This document shows, piece after piece, positions 15,631 through 23,471 of a DNA stretch of 24,467 nucleotides. The notes below the pieces were generated by a model. That model was not told where the DNA came from and did not search any database. It was given only the letters and a program-made list of their open reading frames with translations. Source of the stretch: Chrysochromulina tobinii. Its lineage: Eukaryota; Haptophyta; Prymnesiales; Chrysochromulinaceae. The stretch lies in contig JWZX01002035.1 of the NCBI GenBank assembly GCA_001275005.1, positions 1 through 24,467 of the forward strand, written 5' to 3'. The position numbers and the translations under genes were made by a program. Position 1 is the stretch's first letter; each line of letters opens with the position of its first letter.

Positions 15631-18075
15631 ATGTTGCTGGAGGCCGGGGCAACCATCCGAAGGGTGTTGGTGTACTCCTCCGGGGGGCACATGACACTCC
15701 ACCACGACTGCGGTCGTCCTACCGCACCACCACCACCACCTCCACAGCCAATGCCCACCATGCCACCGCCATCATCCAACGATGATGGTTCAGACATGGA
15801 ACATCAGACAGATGACTCTGACTATGACTTCGTGGATGACTCATACTATGAGTTTGGGTTTAATTTTGAGGATGTGCCGTCACCATCACCACCGCCTCCT
15901 CCCTCAGCACCACCATCGCCATCTCCTCCCCCGCCACTGCCACCTCCAGCACCATTGCCACCTCCAGCAGCGCCTTTTGCACCATTGCCACCACCAGCGC
16001 CGCTGCAGGCCCTCCAGGCCCATCACCAGCAGCTCCAAGCGGCATTTGTTGCCGCTGCGAACGCTGCAGCGGCAGCGATGGCCGCTGCCCTCGCCGCCAT
16101 CGTTGCTGCCCCTGCCGACGCCGCCGGTGCAGCTGCAGCGATGGCCGCCGCCGCCGCCGCAGGTGCCAATGCCGCCAACGCCGCCGCAGCCGCCGCCAAT
16201 GCCGCCGCCGCTGTACAAGCGGCTGCGGCCGCTAATGCACTGTTGCCCCCACAGCAGCCACTCGTACCACTTCAACCACCACCGCCGCCGCCACCACCAC
16301 CACCACCACCGCCGCCACCACCACCACCACCACCGCCGCCACCACCACCACCACCACCGCCGCCGCCACCACCACCACCACCGCCACCACCACCGCCGCC
16401 TGTGCCGCCGCCGCCTGTGCCCCCCGTGCCGCCCGTACCGCCCTGGCATGGCACCGCCAAACTCTTTCTCAAGTTTGGCGGATACTTTACCCGGCAGGGG
16501 GACACAATGATGGAAGCCCTCCACATTGTCCACCCTGGGTTCTGGGTGTATTCAATGCCCCACACTGGCTTCCTTTCCAGTAACCATGGCGGCTGGGGCG
16601 CCATGCACCGGGCAGGTGGTGACGCCAGCATGCCAGCGTTCTCCGTCAAAGTGGCCCTCAGCGGCTTGGAGGTGGCCGGCGAGGCCCTGATGCGCGCCGC
16701 CCTCGAGTCCATGATTGGGTGGGGCCTCGCGGCACCCCGCCCTCTCTTCATGCCGATGCGGTCCTTGGCCGAGGTGGCCGCGCTTCAGGTGTGCTTTGGC
16801 ACTAGAGGCGGGGTCGCGGGCGGCGCGGCAATCAGGGCAAAGTGGATCGAGATCCGCTTTTATGAGTCTCAGGGCCATGCCCTGCCACCTGATCTGCAGG
16901 CCTGGAAGGCCAGGGCGATACAAAGGGCCGGGAGCCGCCTCGCTGAGTGGAAAGCCCGGTTGCTCCAAAACTCTGGAGACGACAGCGTACTTGGCCGGCG
17001 ACGGCGCCTTGGTCAGACGCTGGAGGAGGCTCGGGCGGCGATCTTGCAAAAGACGGCGGCGGAGCTCAAGGCGGAGGCGGAGGTGGCGAGCCGAGAAGGC
17101 ACGATGATTGGCCGCCTGATCATGCACGGCAAGTTGCGGGAGGACGCTTGCCGGACTGTGGTGCGGCTGTCGAAGGAAGGGCGTATTGGAATCGCAATCG
17201 CCCACCTTGTGCGAGTTCATGGCGAAACTCGCGCAGCCGCGGCAAACATTGTCGCACAGATGTCCAACGCAGAGCTTGTCAGGGCCGTGGCGGCGGCGGA
17301 GGGACTTAACCTCGTGACGTCGGCGACAAATAGGACAGGCTTCAAGTACGTGTACTGCGACAGGTACAGCGGGGGGTACTGTGTGCAGATACCGGAGAAT
17401 GGCACCTCTCGCTACCTCGGCCTCTTCGCTACGCCGGAGGAGGCAGCCTTGTGCTACGCGAGTTACATAGGGGTAGAGCGAGCAGCGGCGGAGGCCGAGG
17501 CCGCGACGGCGGCCCTGCTCACGGCGGACGAGGCCTGGGCGGCGGCGGCGGCGGAGGGACTTGAGCTCATGACGTCGGCGACAAGTGGGACAGGCTTCAA
17601 GTATGTGTACAAGGCCAATGACAGGTACGATGTGAAGATGAGAGATAAGAGCACGGGCACTAGTCGTCACCACGGCACCTTCACGACGCCTTGGGAGGCT
17701 GCTTTATGGATCGCAAAGAAAACCGTCGGTCGCGCCGGTACGAGCAATTCCGCTCACGATTCAGCAGACGCCGACGACGCCGGCGACGAAGAGGGCGGCG
17801 AGAAGAAGCAGCGCTTCGTCTGGTCAAAAGAGTTACATCAACGCTTCTGCAAGGTGGTGCATGCCCTCGGCATCGACTCGGCCAAACCACAGAAGATCGC
17901 CGAAGAGTTGGCACGGCTCGCTCCGGATGTGACCGGGCTCCCGACTCGCTTAAACATCAAGAGCCACCTTCAAAAGTACCGTCTGCTCCTAGCGAAGCAG
18001 CGTGACGAGGGGGACACGCTCGGGCTCAGGCACGATTCAGCAGCGTGCGGCGACGTTGACGAGGAAGAGCTGTAA
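15631..18075 (+). CDS. Putative transcription factor: poly-Ala/poly-Pro, two AP2-like domains, C-terminal GARP (SHLQKY Myb) domain
   Basis: From ATG 15631 the ORF is 814 aa without introns. In order: acidic Asp/Tyr patch (residues about 50-85), Pro-rich and Ala-rich segments (85-205), 42 consecutive Pro (216-257), an unassigned region containing LFLKFGGYFTRQGDT and IRAKWIEIRFYE, two AP2/ERF-like domains at about 565-611 (TGFKYVYCDRYSGGYCVQIP, then GLFATPEEAALCY) and about 651-695 (TGFKYVYKANDRYDVKM, then GTFTTPWEAALW), and a GARP/Myb-like domain at about 727-790 (RFVWSKELHQRFCKVV, then LNIKSHLQKYRLLL). AP2 and GARP are plant/algal DNA-binding domains, so a nuclear regulator is inferred. The frame is open upstream from 15541 with sensible residues (SLDAKVHEASRLGKGLLSN), so 15631 is probably not the native start. 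Confidence 0.75.
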   Translation: MLLEAGATIRRVLVYSSGGHMTLHHDCGRPTAPPPPPPQPMPTMPPPSSNDDGSDMEHQTDDSDYDFVDDSYYEFGFNFEDVPSPSPPPPPSAPPSPSPPPPLPPPAPLPPPAAPFAPLPPPAPLQALQAHHQQLQAAFVAAANAAAAAMAAALAAIVAAPADAAGAAAAMAAAAAAGANAANAAAAAANAAAAVQAAAAANALLPPQQPLVPLQPPPPPPPPPPPPPPPPPPPPPPPPPPPPPPPPPPPPPPPPPPVPPPPVPPVPPVPPWHGTAKLFLKFGGYFTRQGDTMMEALHIVHPGFWVYSMPHTGFLSSNHGGWGAMHRAGGDASMPAFSVKVALSGLEVAGEALMRAALESMIGWGLAAPRPLFMPMRSLAEVAALQVCFGTRGGVAGGAAIRAKWIEIRFYESQGHALPPDLQAWKARAIQRAGSRLAEWKARLLQNSGDDSVLGRRRRLGQTLEEARAAILQKTAAELKAEAEVASREGTMIGRLIMHGKLREDACRTVVRLSKEGRIGIAIAHLVRVHGETRAAAANIVAQMSNAELVRAVAAAEGLNLVTSATNRTGFKYVYCDRYSGGYCVQIPENGTSRYLGLFATPEEAALCYASYIGVERAAAEAEAATAALLTADEAWAAAAAEGLELMTSATSGTGFKYVYKANDRYDVKMRDKSTGTSRHHGTFTTPWEAALWIAKKTVGRAGTSNSAHDSADADDAGDEEGGEKKQRFVWSKELHQRFCKVVHALGIDSAKPQKIAEELARLAPDVTGLPTRLNIKSHLQKYRLLLAKQRDEGDTLGLRHDSAACGDVDEEEL
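16276..16401 (+). repeat. CCA/CCG/CCT trinucleotide array encoding 42 prolines
   Basis: 126 nt of proline codons, with blocks of CCA interleaved with CCGCCG, lie inside the AP2/GARP ORF. It is length-variable DNA by nature and may differ between alleles. Confidence 0.9.
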
Positions 18076-18576
18076 ACCTGGGATCACCTCTCATTTGGCG
18101 GAACATGTGTATGAACGGGTGTGACACCGGCTTGAAGGCCAAATACACTGAACTGAAAATTTGATGTGCGTAAAGGTTGTGTCTGGTCATGTTAGAGCGC
18201 GATGTGTCTGGTGGGAGCACATAAAGTGAAACGAACAAGACTCAAGAGGGTGACCCAAGTGCTCATACATGTATTAGGAGCTGAAGTTCTTGACAAGTTC
18301 GCAAGCGACGACCTTGGAGGTAGCCCGACACGGCGGCATCCGTGGCCCCACGGCCTTTGGCTCGTGCTAAAGTTCGATAAACACACTTTCACAGCCAATG
18401 TTTATAATTCGACACCCACTTCACAGCCAATAATGTTTAGAAGTCGACACCCACACCAGGGGGTCGCCGCCGCGGTGCTTGCCCGCGCGCGACGGCGGAA
18501 CAGGGTGCGAGGTGCACCTCCAACACGACCAACATGCCCGACGGGCGGGCCGTCGACTACGGGCACTTCATGAGGG
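18076..18576. other. Intergenic region with a 33-bp tandem duplication
   Basis: It follows the AP2/GARP stop. 18388-18419 and 18420-18453 are imperfect copies of TTCACAGCCAAT...GTTTA...TCGACACCCAC. The frame of the next gene is open upstream to 18202 but closed by TGA at 18571-18573. No DxDGT (HAD motif I) coding sequence was found here in any + frame by eye. It likely holds the 3' UTR of one gene and the 5' UTR or a missed first exon of the other. Confidence 0.5.
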
Positions 18577-19728
18577 ATGGATTTCAAGCTCATGTACGAA
18601 CGCTGCGGCGTCAGCCGCGAGAATGACCTGCTTGCGGAGATTGCCAAGATGCCAGCGGGGAAGGCCGCCGTCGCGCTCGAGGTGATCGACGAGATGGAGG
18701 CCGAAGGTCGGCGCACACTCCAACTCGAGCCGGGAGCCATCGAGCTTTGCCGCTGGCTGCGCGCCCACTCGCTGCCCGTGGCTCTCGTCACTCGCAACTC
18801 GGCAGAGTCGGTCGAGCACTTGCACGCTGCCCTGTGCGGGCCTGCTGGCATGCCGCGGTTCGACCCTGCCGTTTCGAGGGACGATGCAGGCATTCCGCCA
18901 AAGCCAGACCCGACGGCGACGCAGCACATTTCCCACAGGTGGTCGCTGGCGCCCGACACTCTTCTGATGGTCGGCGACTCGCCGTCGAATGACGTCGCGT
19001 TTGGCAAGGCCGCGGGCGCTCACACAGCCCTCGTGGACAGCGGGCGGCGCGTGAGCGAAGGCGCCGTATCAAGCGGCGGCGCTGACCTCGTCGTCGCCTC
19101 CTTGGCCGAGCTCCCCCGCGCCATCTGGGCGCACTTCACCCTGCCGGGCCCCACTGGCGAGCCCATATTGACCAAGTACGGTGCGCCGACCCCGGCGTCG
19201 GCGGCATCGGCGGCCGCGGCTGCGGGGCACAGCTCGCTGCTGCAGGGCTTCAGTGCGGCGGAGCTGGCGCAGCCGGACCCATCCTCGGAGAATTCCTCGG
19301 AGGCTTGGTCAGGCAAAGGCAACACGCCGCTCATCTGGGCCGCGGACGCGGGCCGTCGAGGCGTCGTCGAAGGGATCCTTGGCACGCTGCTTGCCGCCGG
19401 TCCGGCTGCTGCTGCTGCGACTGCCGTCAATGCGCGCGGCTACCTGGGTGCCACGGCTGTGTCGCGTGCGGCACGACGTGGTCACTCGGATGTGCTTAGA
19501 CTCTTGTGTGCGGTGCCCGGCATTGATCTCGACACTCCCAACATCAAGCTGCAGACGCCGCTGCACTTTGCCGCCTTCAAGCGCCACGAGGACGCGGTGC
19601 GTGTGCTGCTTGAGGCGGGCGCGAACCCGCGCGCCCTTGATAGAAAGGGGCGCACGCCTGACCAGGATACGGACGTGGCCGCGATTCGGGATCTCATCGC
19701 CAACTGGGGGTCGGGACTGCCGGCGTAG
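18577..19728 (+). CDS. HAD-superfamily hydrolase fused to ankyrin repeats, motif I missing
   Basis: 383 aa from ATG 18577. Residues 1-185 match the plant/algal HAD-like hydrolase family related to Arabidopsis At2g33255: DFKLMYERCG at the position that normally follows the nucleophile motif, then motif II (LVTRN), motif III Lys (PPKPDPT) and motif IV (VGDSPSNDVAFGKAAGA). Motif I (DxDGT), which carries the catalytic Asp, should lie just before residue 1. It is absent, and TGA (18571) precedes in frame. An AG at 18573-18574 could be an acceptor for an unseen first exon. After an Ala/Ser linker, residues about 247-370 form three ankyrin repeats (GNTPLIWAADAGRRGVVEGI, ATAVSRAARRGHSDVLRLL, QTPLHFAAFKRHEDAVRVLL). 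It is either a truncated gene, a non-catalytic HAD/ANK scaffold, or an incomplete model. Confidence 0.75.
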   Translation: MDFKLMYERCGVSRENDLLAEIAKMPAGKAAVALEVIDEMEAEGRRTLQLEPGAIELCRWLRAHSLPVALVTRNSAESVEHLHAALCGPAGMPRFDPAVSRDDAGIPPKPDPTATQHISHRWSLAPDTLLMVGDSPSNDVAFGKAAGAHTALVDSGRRVSEGAVSSGGADLVVASLAELPRAIWAHFTLPGPTGEPILTKYGAPTPASAASAAAAAGHSSLLQGFSAAELAQPDPSSENSSEAWSGKGNTPLIWAADAGRRGVVEGILGTLLAAGPAAAAATAVNARGYLGATAVSRAARRGHSDVLRLLCAVPGIDLDTPNIKLQTPLHFAAFKRHEDAVRVLLEAGANPRALDRKGRTPDQDTDVAAIRDLIANWGSGLPA

Positions 19729-20357
19729 AAGCGTAAAACTCTGCGAACGCACGGGCTGGGCGAATACCCGGCGTAGCGTGCGATAGTAGAGCATAGGCTG
19801 AAAAGCTGTCGTTCACTACCCACTATCTATTGATACTTCGTGTGCTACGCGTGGCGCGCGTGCCCGTACGGCCATGCCGTACGGTAGTCGGTACGCGGCA
19901 CGTGTAAGTGGGAAGCAGAGTGGGAAGTGTACGGCACTCGGCAGATCGCATAGAGTCGAGCACTGAGTTACTTTATCGGCGTCTAGCCGTCACGCGTGTG
20001 TATTTGTAACGGTTCTCGTAGAAACGAACCTTAGACTTTACTTCCCTGTAACTCATGCTGTGACTGAACCACTGGGTACGCGGTCTGGCACTCCAGTGGT
20101 CCACCGCACTTTAGAGCCGCCATGTCGACCGCCGCGGGTCGTAAGGACCGTTTTTCACGCCCGAGCATTCGAGCATCCCGCTTCTCGGCCGTCCGGACAC
20201 GGCAGTACCCCGGGTCTCACGGTCACTTGCACTTTGCTGTAACCGACATCGTGCTGCTCTCGTTTCATGTAAGTCTCAGCAACGCCAAGCCGCGAAACTG
20301 TCGCGCCTCACTCGCACCCCGGAATCGGACCACACCTCTCCTGCGAGATCTGAAGAA
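19729..20357. other. Intergenic region between the HAD/ANK gene and lipoamide dehydrogenase
   Basis: 629 nt with no credible ORF or tRNA. It contains a perfect 9-bp hairpin with a 3-nt loop at 19864-19884 (CCGTACGGC-CAT-GCCGTACGG) and an 8-bp inverted repeat ACCACTGG/CCAGTGGT at 20068-20075 and 20093-20100. It probably carries the promoter of the downstream gene. No TATA box is obvious. Confidence 0.5.
19864..19884. repeat. Perfect short hairpin (9-bp stem, 3-nt loop)
   Basis: The arms 19864-19872 and 19876-19884 are exact reverse complements, and each contains the palindrome CCGTACGG. It lies about 135 nt after the HAD/ANK stop. It could be a 3'-end structure or a palindromic protein-binding site. 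No run of T follows. Confidence 0.6.
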
Positions 20358-22034
20358 ATGCTGCTTCTCCTAGGCGCGCTGCAAACATCCGCGTGGCTCG
20401 TGGGCGGCATGGCCCCCGTGCCGGCCACCCGTGGCATGACTCGCAGCAGCAGCAGCCTGCGCATGGCAGTGGAGGCGGAGTACGACCTGGTGATCGTCGG
20501 CTGCGGCGGTGCGCTTCCGCAGCATGAATCTTGCCCTTGAGCCCTGGACTGTTGCTCCCCATTTCACCCCTCTGCCAAAGATCTTGACGCGCGCGTGCCT
20601 TGAATTCGCTTTGCTGCTACGCCTACCTCCGCAGTCGGAGGCCACGGTGCGGCGCTGCACGCCGTGTCCAAGGGCCTCAAGGTCGCCGTCGTCGCAGGCG
20701 GTGACGTCGGAGGCACCTGCGTCAACCGCGGCTGCGTGCCGTCGAAGGCTCTGCTCGCCGCATCGGGCCGCGTGCGCGAGATCGGCGATGAGAAGCACCT
20801 GGCTGACATGGGCATCACGACGGGCGGCGTCTCGTATGACCGCGCGAAGGTGGCGGCGCACGCCAACAACCTGGCGTCCAAGGTTGCCAAGAACCTCGGC
20901 GGCTCGCTCACCGCGCTCGGCATCAAGACGTACATGGAGAAGGGCGAGCTCGTTGGCCCGACGGAGGTGAAGCTCGTGGGCACCAGCAACACGATCAAGG
21001 CGAAGAGCGTCATCCTCGCGACGGGCTCGGTGCCCTTCGTCCCGCCGGGCGTGGTGCAGGATGGCAAGACTGTCTTCACATCGGACGAGGCGCTCAAGCT
21101 CGAGTGGGTGCCCGACTACCTCGCGATCGTGGGCTCGGGGTACATCGGTCTCGAGTTTTCGGACGTGTACACCGCGCTCGGCTCGGAGGTCACCTTCGTT
21201 GAGGCGCTCCCGCGCATCATGGCCGGCTTTGACAAGCAGATCGCTCAGCTCGCTGAGCGCATCCTGATCAAGCCGCGCAACATCGACTACCGCACCAACG
21301 TGTTCGCCTCCAAGGTGACGCCGGGCATCCCGGGCGTGAAGCCGGTGACGATCGAGATGATCGACGCGACTACGAAGGAGCACGTCGAGACCCTCGAGGT
21401 CGATGCATGCATGATCTGCACGGGCCGTGCTCCCTACTCGGAGGGCCTCGGCCTCGCCGCCGCCAACGTGCAAGTCAAGCGCGGTTTCGTCCAGGTGAAC
21501 GAGAAGATGCAGGCCCTCGACGTGAACGGCGCCGTCATTCCGGGCCTCTACGCTATCGGCGACCTCAACGGCAAGATGATGCTCGCTCACGCCGCCTCGG
21601 CGCAGGGCATCTCGGCGGTCGAGAACATCTGCGGCCACGAGCACATTCTCAACCACGACGCCATCCCCGCCGCGTGCTTCACGCACCCCGAGATCGCCAT
21701 GGTCGGTCCGACCGAGGAGCAGGCGCGCGAGCGTGCGAAGGCCGAGGGCTACGAGGTCGGCGTCTCGCAGGGCAACTTCAAGGCCAACTCCAAGGCGCTC
21801 GCCGAGGGCGAGAGCGAAGGCATCGCCAAGGTCATATTCCGCAAGGACACGTACGAGGTGCTCGGCGTGCACATCGTGGGCCTCCACGCGGCGGACCTTA
21901 TCCAGGAGTGCTCGAACGCGATCAATGCGGGCTCGACGCTCGAGGATCTCGCTATGATGGTCCACACGCACCCGACGCTCTGCGAGGTGCTCGACGAGGC
22001 CTTCAAGGCTGGCCTGGGCCGCGCCGCGCATTAA
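20358..22034 (+). CDS. DLD: Dihydrolipoyl dehydrogenase, plastid type (E3 of pyruvate dehydrogenase), two exons
   Basis: Exons 20358-20508 and 20635-22034 give 516 aa. The flavoprotein oxidises dihydrolipoamide to lipoamide with NAD+. The FAD loop is completed only across the splice (VGCG|VGGHGAA, residues 47-57). The redox disulfide is Cys79/Cys84 in [13 protein letters not shown], the NAD-binding loop is [15 protein letters not shown], and the catalytic His496/Glu501 pair lies in HTHPTLCE. The [11 protein letters not shown] string and the overall pattern are those of plastidial/cyanobacterial LPD rather than the mitochondrial enzyme. The first about 36 residues have a hydrophobic start ([15 protein letters not shown]) and a Ser/Arg/Met-rich continuation, consistent with signal plus transit peptide for a secondary plastid, with SAW where an ASAF-like cleavage motif is expected. 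Targeting is inferred. Confidence 0.92.
20509..20634 (+). other. Intron of the lipoamide dehydrogenase gene
   Basis: 126-nt GT-AG intron (GGCG|GTGCGC to CCTCCGCAG|TCGG), phase 1. Unlike the introns of the giant gene it has no 10-bp array, no type II core and no exon-border copy. Splicing restores the GxGxxG-type FAD-binding loop, which strongly supports both borders. Confidence 0.88.
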
Positions 22035-22373
22035 CCAGCTGGCCGAGGAAGTTTCGCTAGTCCTCCTGATGCCAACTGGGTGAGGTGGGAATAGGCCACA
22101 TTGAGGGAGGCGGCTTGGCGAGAGGCGCCGTCGCAAGTGCACTGGCAGGAGGAGGCAGACGTTCCGTTGTAACATATCAGATGACGTCTGGGGCCGGCGA
22201 TGTTGTGTACCGTAGTGCGGGTCCAGGGGTCCTCGAGCTAGTGGAAATGGCATCCTTATGCATGCCGGTCCGGTGTCTTGGGTGTCGAATCATAACCATT
22301 GGCTGTGAACACAGTGTTACCCTTCCTAGTTCCCTAGCGAGCCTTCACAGCCTGCTGCCTGGTCCTGCTGTAG
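22035..22373. other. Intergenic region between lipoamide dehydrogenase and PEX7
   Basis: 339 nt with mixed composition and no domain-bearing ORF. A + frame open from 22085 runs into PEX7 but encodes nothing recognisable and is out of frame with it. It presumably contains the 3' UTR and the PEX7 promoter. I see no repeat or RNA gene. Confidence 0.5.
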
Positions 22374-23372
22374 ATGGCAGGTGTTCAGCAAATCGCCGAC
22401 GGCTTCGCTGGCCTCAGCGTGCGCTGCTCGCCCTTCATCAGTGGACGAGTGGCGATTTGTGCCGCAGCCAATTATGGGATCATAGGCAATGGTCGTTTGC
22501 TCATCCAGCAGGAGGCGGCGACGCAGCTGGCAGTGTACACGACCAATTCAGCCTTGTCCGACTCAGCCTGGTCCGAGCTGATCGACAGTCAATGTGTCGC
22601 CGCGTGCGCGGATGGTTCTCTCAAACTCTACGATCTAGCAGCCCAAACCGAGGGGCGGCCGTTGATGGCCTTTGTCGAACATCGCGCGGAGGTCACTGCT
22701 GTGGACTGGAATCTTGTGAAAAAGGATACCTTCGTTTCCTCCTCTTGGGACGGTACGCTCAAAGTGTGGGACCCGACTCGTGGCGCCGCGATTGCAACAT
22801 TTGTCGGCCACGCTATGGAGTCCAAGATTTGGGAGGCGCGGTGCGCGCCGCATCACGCGGGCACGGTGCTGAGCGCGGCAGCCGATGGCACGGTGAGGCT
22901 GTGGGACATCGGGGCGGGTTCGCATGCGGCTCTCGTGGTGCCATGCAATGGTGGCGAGGTGCTGAGCGTCGATTGGTGCAAGTACGATCCGAACGTGTTC
23001 GCGAGTGCCTGCGTGGATGGTGTGATGCGCACACATGACATACGGCAGCCTCGCGTGCCTCTCGGGAACTTTGTCGGTCACACGCTCGCCGTGCGCCGCG
23101 TGCGCTTCTCGCCACACTCGCCCACGCTGCTTCTCACGGCCTCATATGACACCAGCGTCTGCCTCTTCGATACGCTCGCGGCCAGCGCCGGTGCGGCGAA
23201 CGCACTGTTCAGGCCGGCCACGAACGTTAACACGGACGCGCCGGCGAGCTCGCCGCTGCGGCGCTTCTCGCACCATCGCGAATTCGTCGTTGGCCTCGAG
23301 TGGAGTTTGTTTCAGGAAGGAATCGCGTTCTCTTGCGGGTGGGATGCTCAGATGGTAGCTTGGCAAGTTTGA
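22374..23372 (+). CDS. PEX7: Peroxin-7, PTS2 receptor (WD40 beta-propeller)
   Basis: A single exon encodes 332 aa, the usual length for PEX7 (about 320-350). PEX7 binds PTS2-bearing cargo in the cytosol and brings it to the peroxisomal docking complex. The N-terminal signature VRCSPFISGRVAICAAANYG and IIGNGRLLI is characteristic of PEX7. WD repeats follow: CVAACADGSLKLYDL, TFVSSSWDGTLKVWD, TVLSAAADGTVRLWDIG, VFASACVDGVMRTHDIR, TLLLTASYDTSVCLFD and the closing blade IAFSCGWDAQMVAWQV. HRAEVTAVDWNLV and EFVVGLEWSLF are also typical. The start at 22374 gives the expected N terminus. It lies 339 nt after the preceding gene and 99 nt before the next. Confidence 0.93.
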   Translation: MAGVQQIADGFAGLSVRCSPFISGRVAICAAANYGIIGNGRLLIQQEAATQLAVYTTNSALSDSAWSELIDSQCVAACADGSLKLYDLAAQTEGRPLMAFVEHRAEVTAVDWNLVKKDTFVSSSWDGTLKVWDPTRGAAIATFVGHAMESKIWEARCAPHHAGTVLSAAADGTVRLWDIGAGSHAALVVPCNGGEVLSVDWCKYDPNVFASACVDGVMRTHDIRQPRVPLGNFVGHTLAVRRVRFSPHSPTLLLTASYDTSVCLFDTLAASAGAANALFRPATNVNTDAPASSPLRRFSHHREFVVGLEWSLFQEGIAFSCGWDAQMVAWQV

Positions 23373-23471
23373 CGAAGTAAAATTTCGCGCTTTATCGGGC
23401 GTCGCGCCAAAGGGTCGACAAGATGTCGGTGTGTCGACTCGCCCCAGTTGCCCTTGAATACATTGAGCAGC
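23373..23471. promoter_or_regulatory. Short spacer between PEX7 and the bromodomain gene
   Basis: Only 99 nt separate the PEX7 stop from the next start codon on the same strand, so it must hold the end of one transcript and the start of the next. It contains two short GTCGAC-type palindromic pieces (GGGTCGACAAG, GTGTCGACTC). No element is recognised. Confidence 0.35.

Noticed and set aside
15904-16751. Poly-Gly and Trp/Arg-rich minus-strand frames
   Set aside because: They are antisense shadows of the proline and alanine codon arrays in the AP2/GARP ORF.
19729-20357. Possible tRNA or small RNA in the intergenic region
   Set aside because: No B-box-like GGTTCGA with a matching cloverleaf was found by eye. 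Only short hairpins are present.
20370-22253. 627-codon open frame on the minus strand
   Set aside because: It is antisense to lipoamide dehydrogenase, rich in Arg/His/Ala/Leu/Val as expected from GC-rich third positions of the real gene, and has no domain.
22085-23038. 317-codon + frame overlapping PEX7
   Set aside because: It is out of frame with PEX7 and has Cys/Arg/Ser-rich shadow composition. The PEX7 frame has full WD-repeat similarity.
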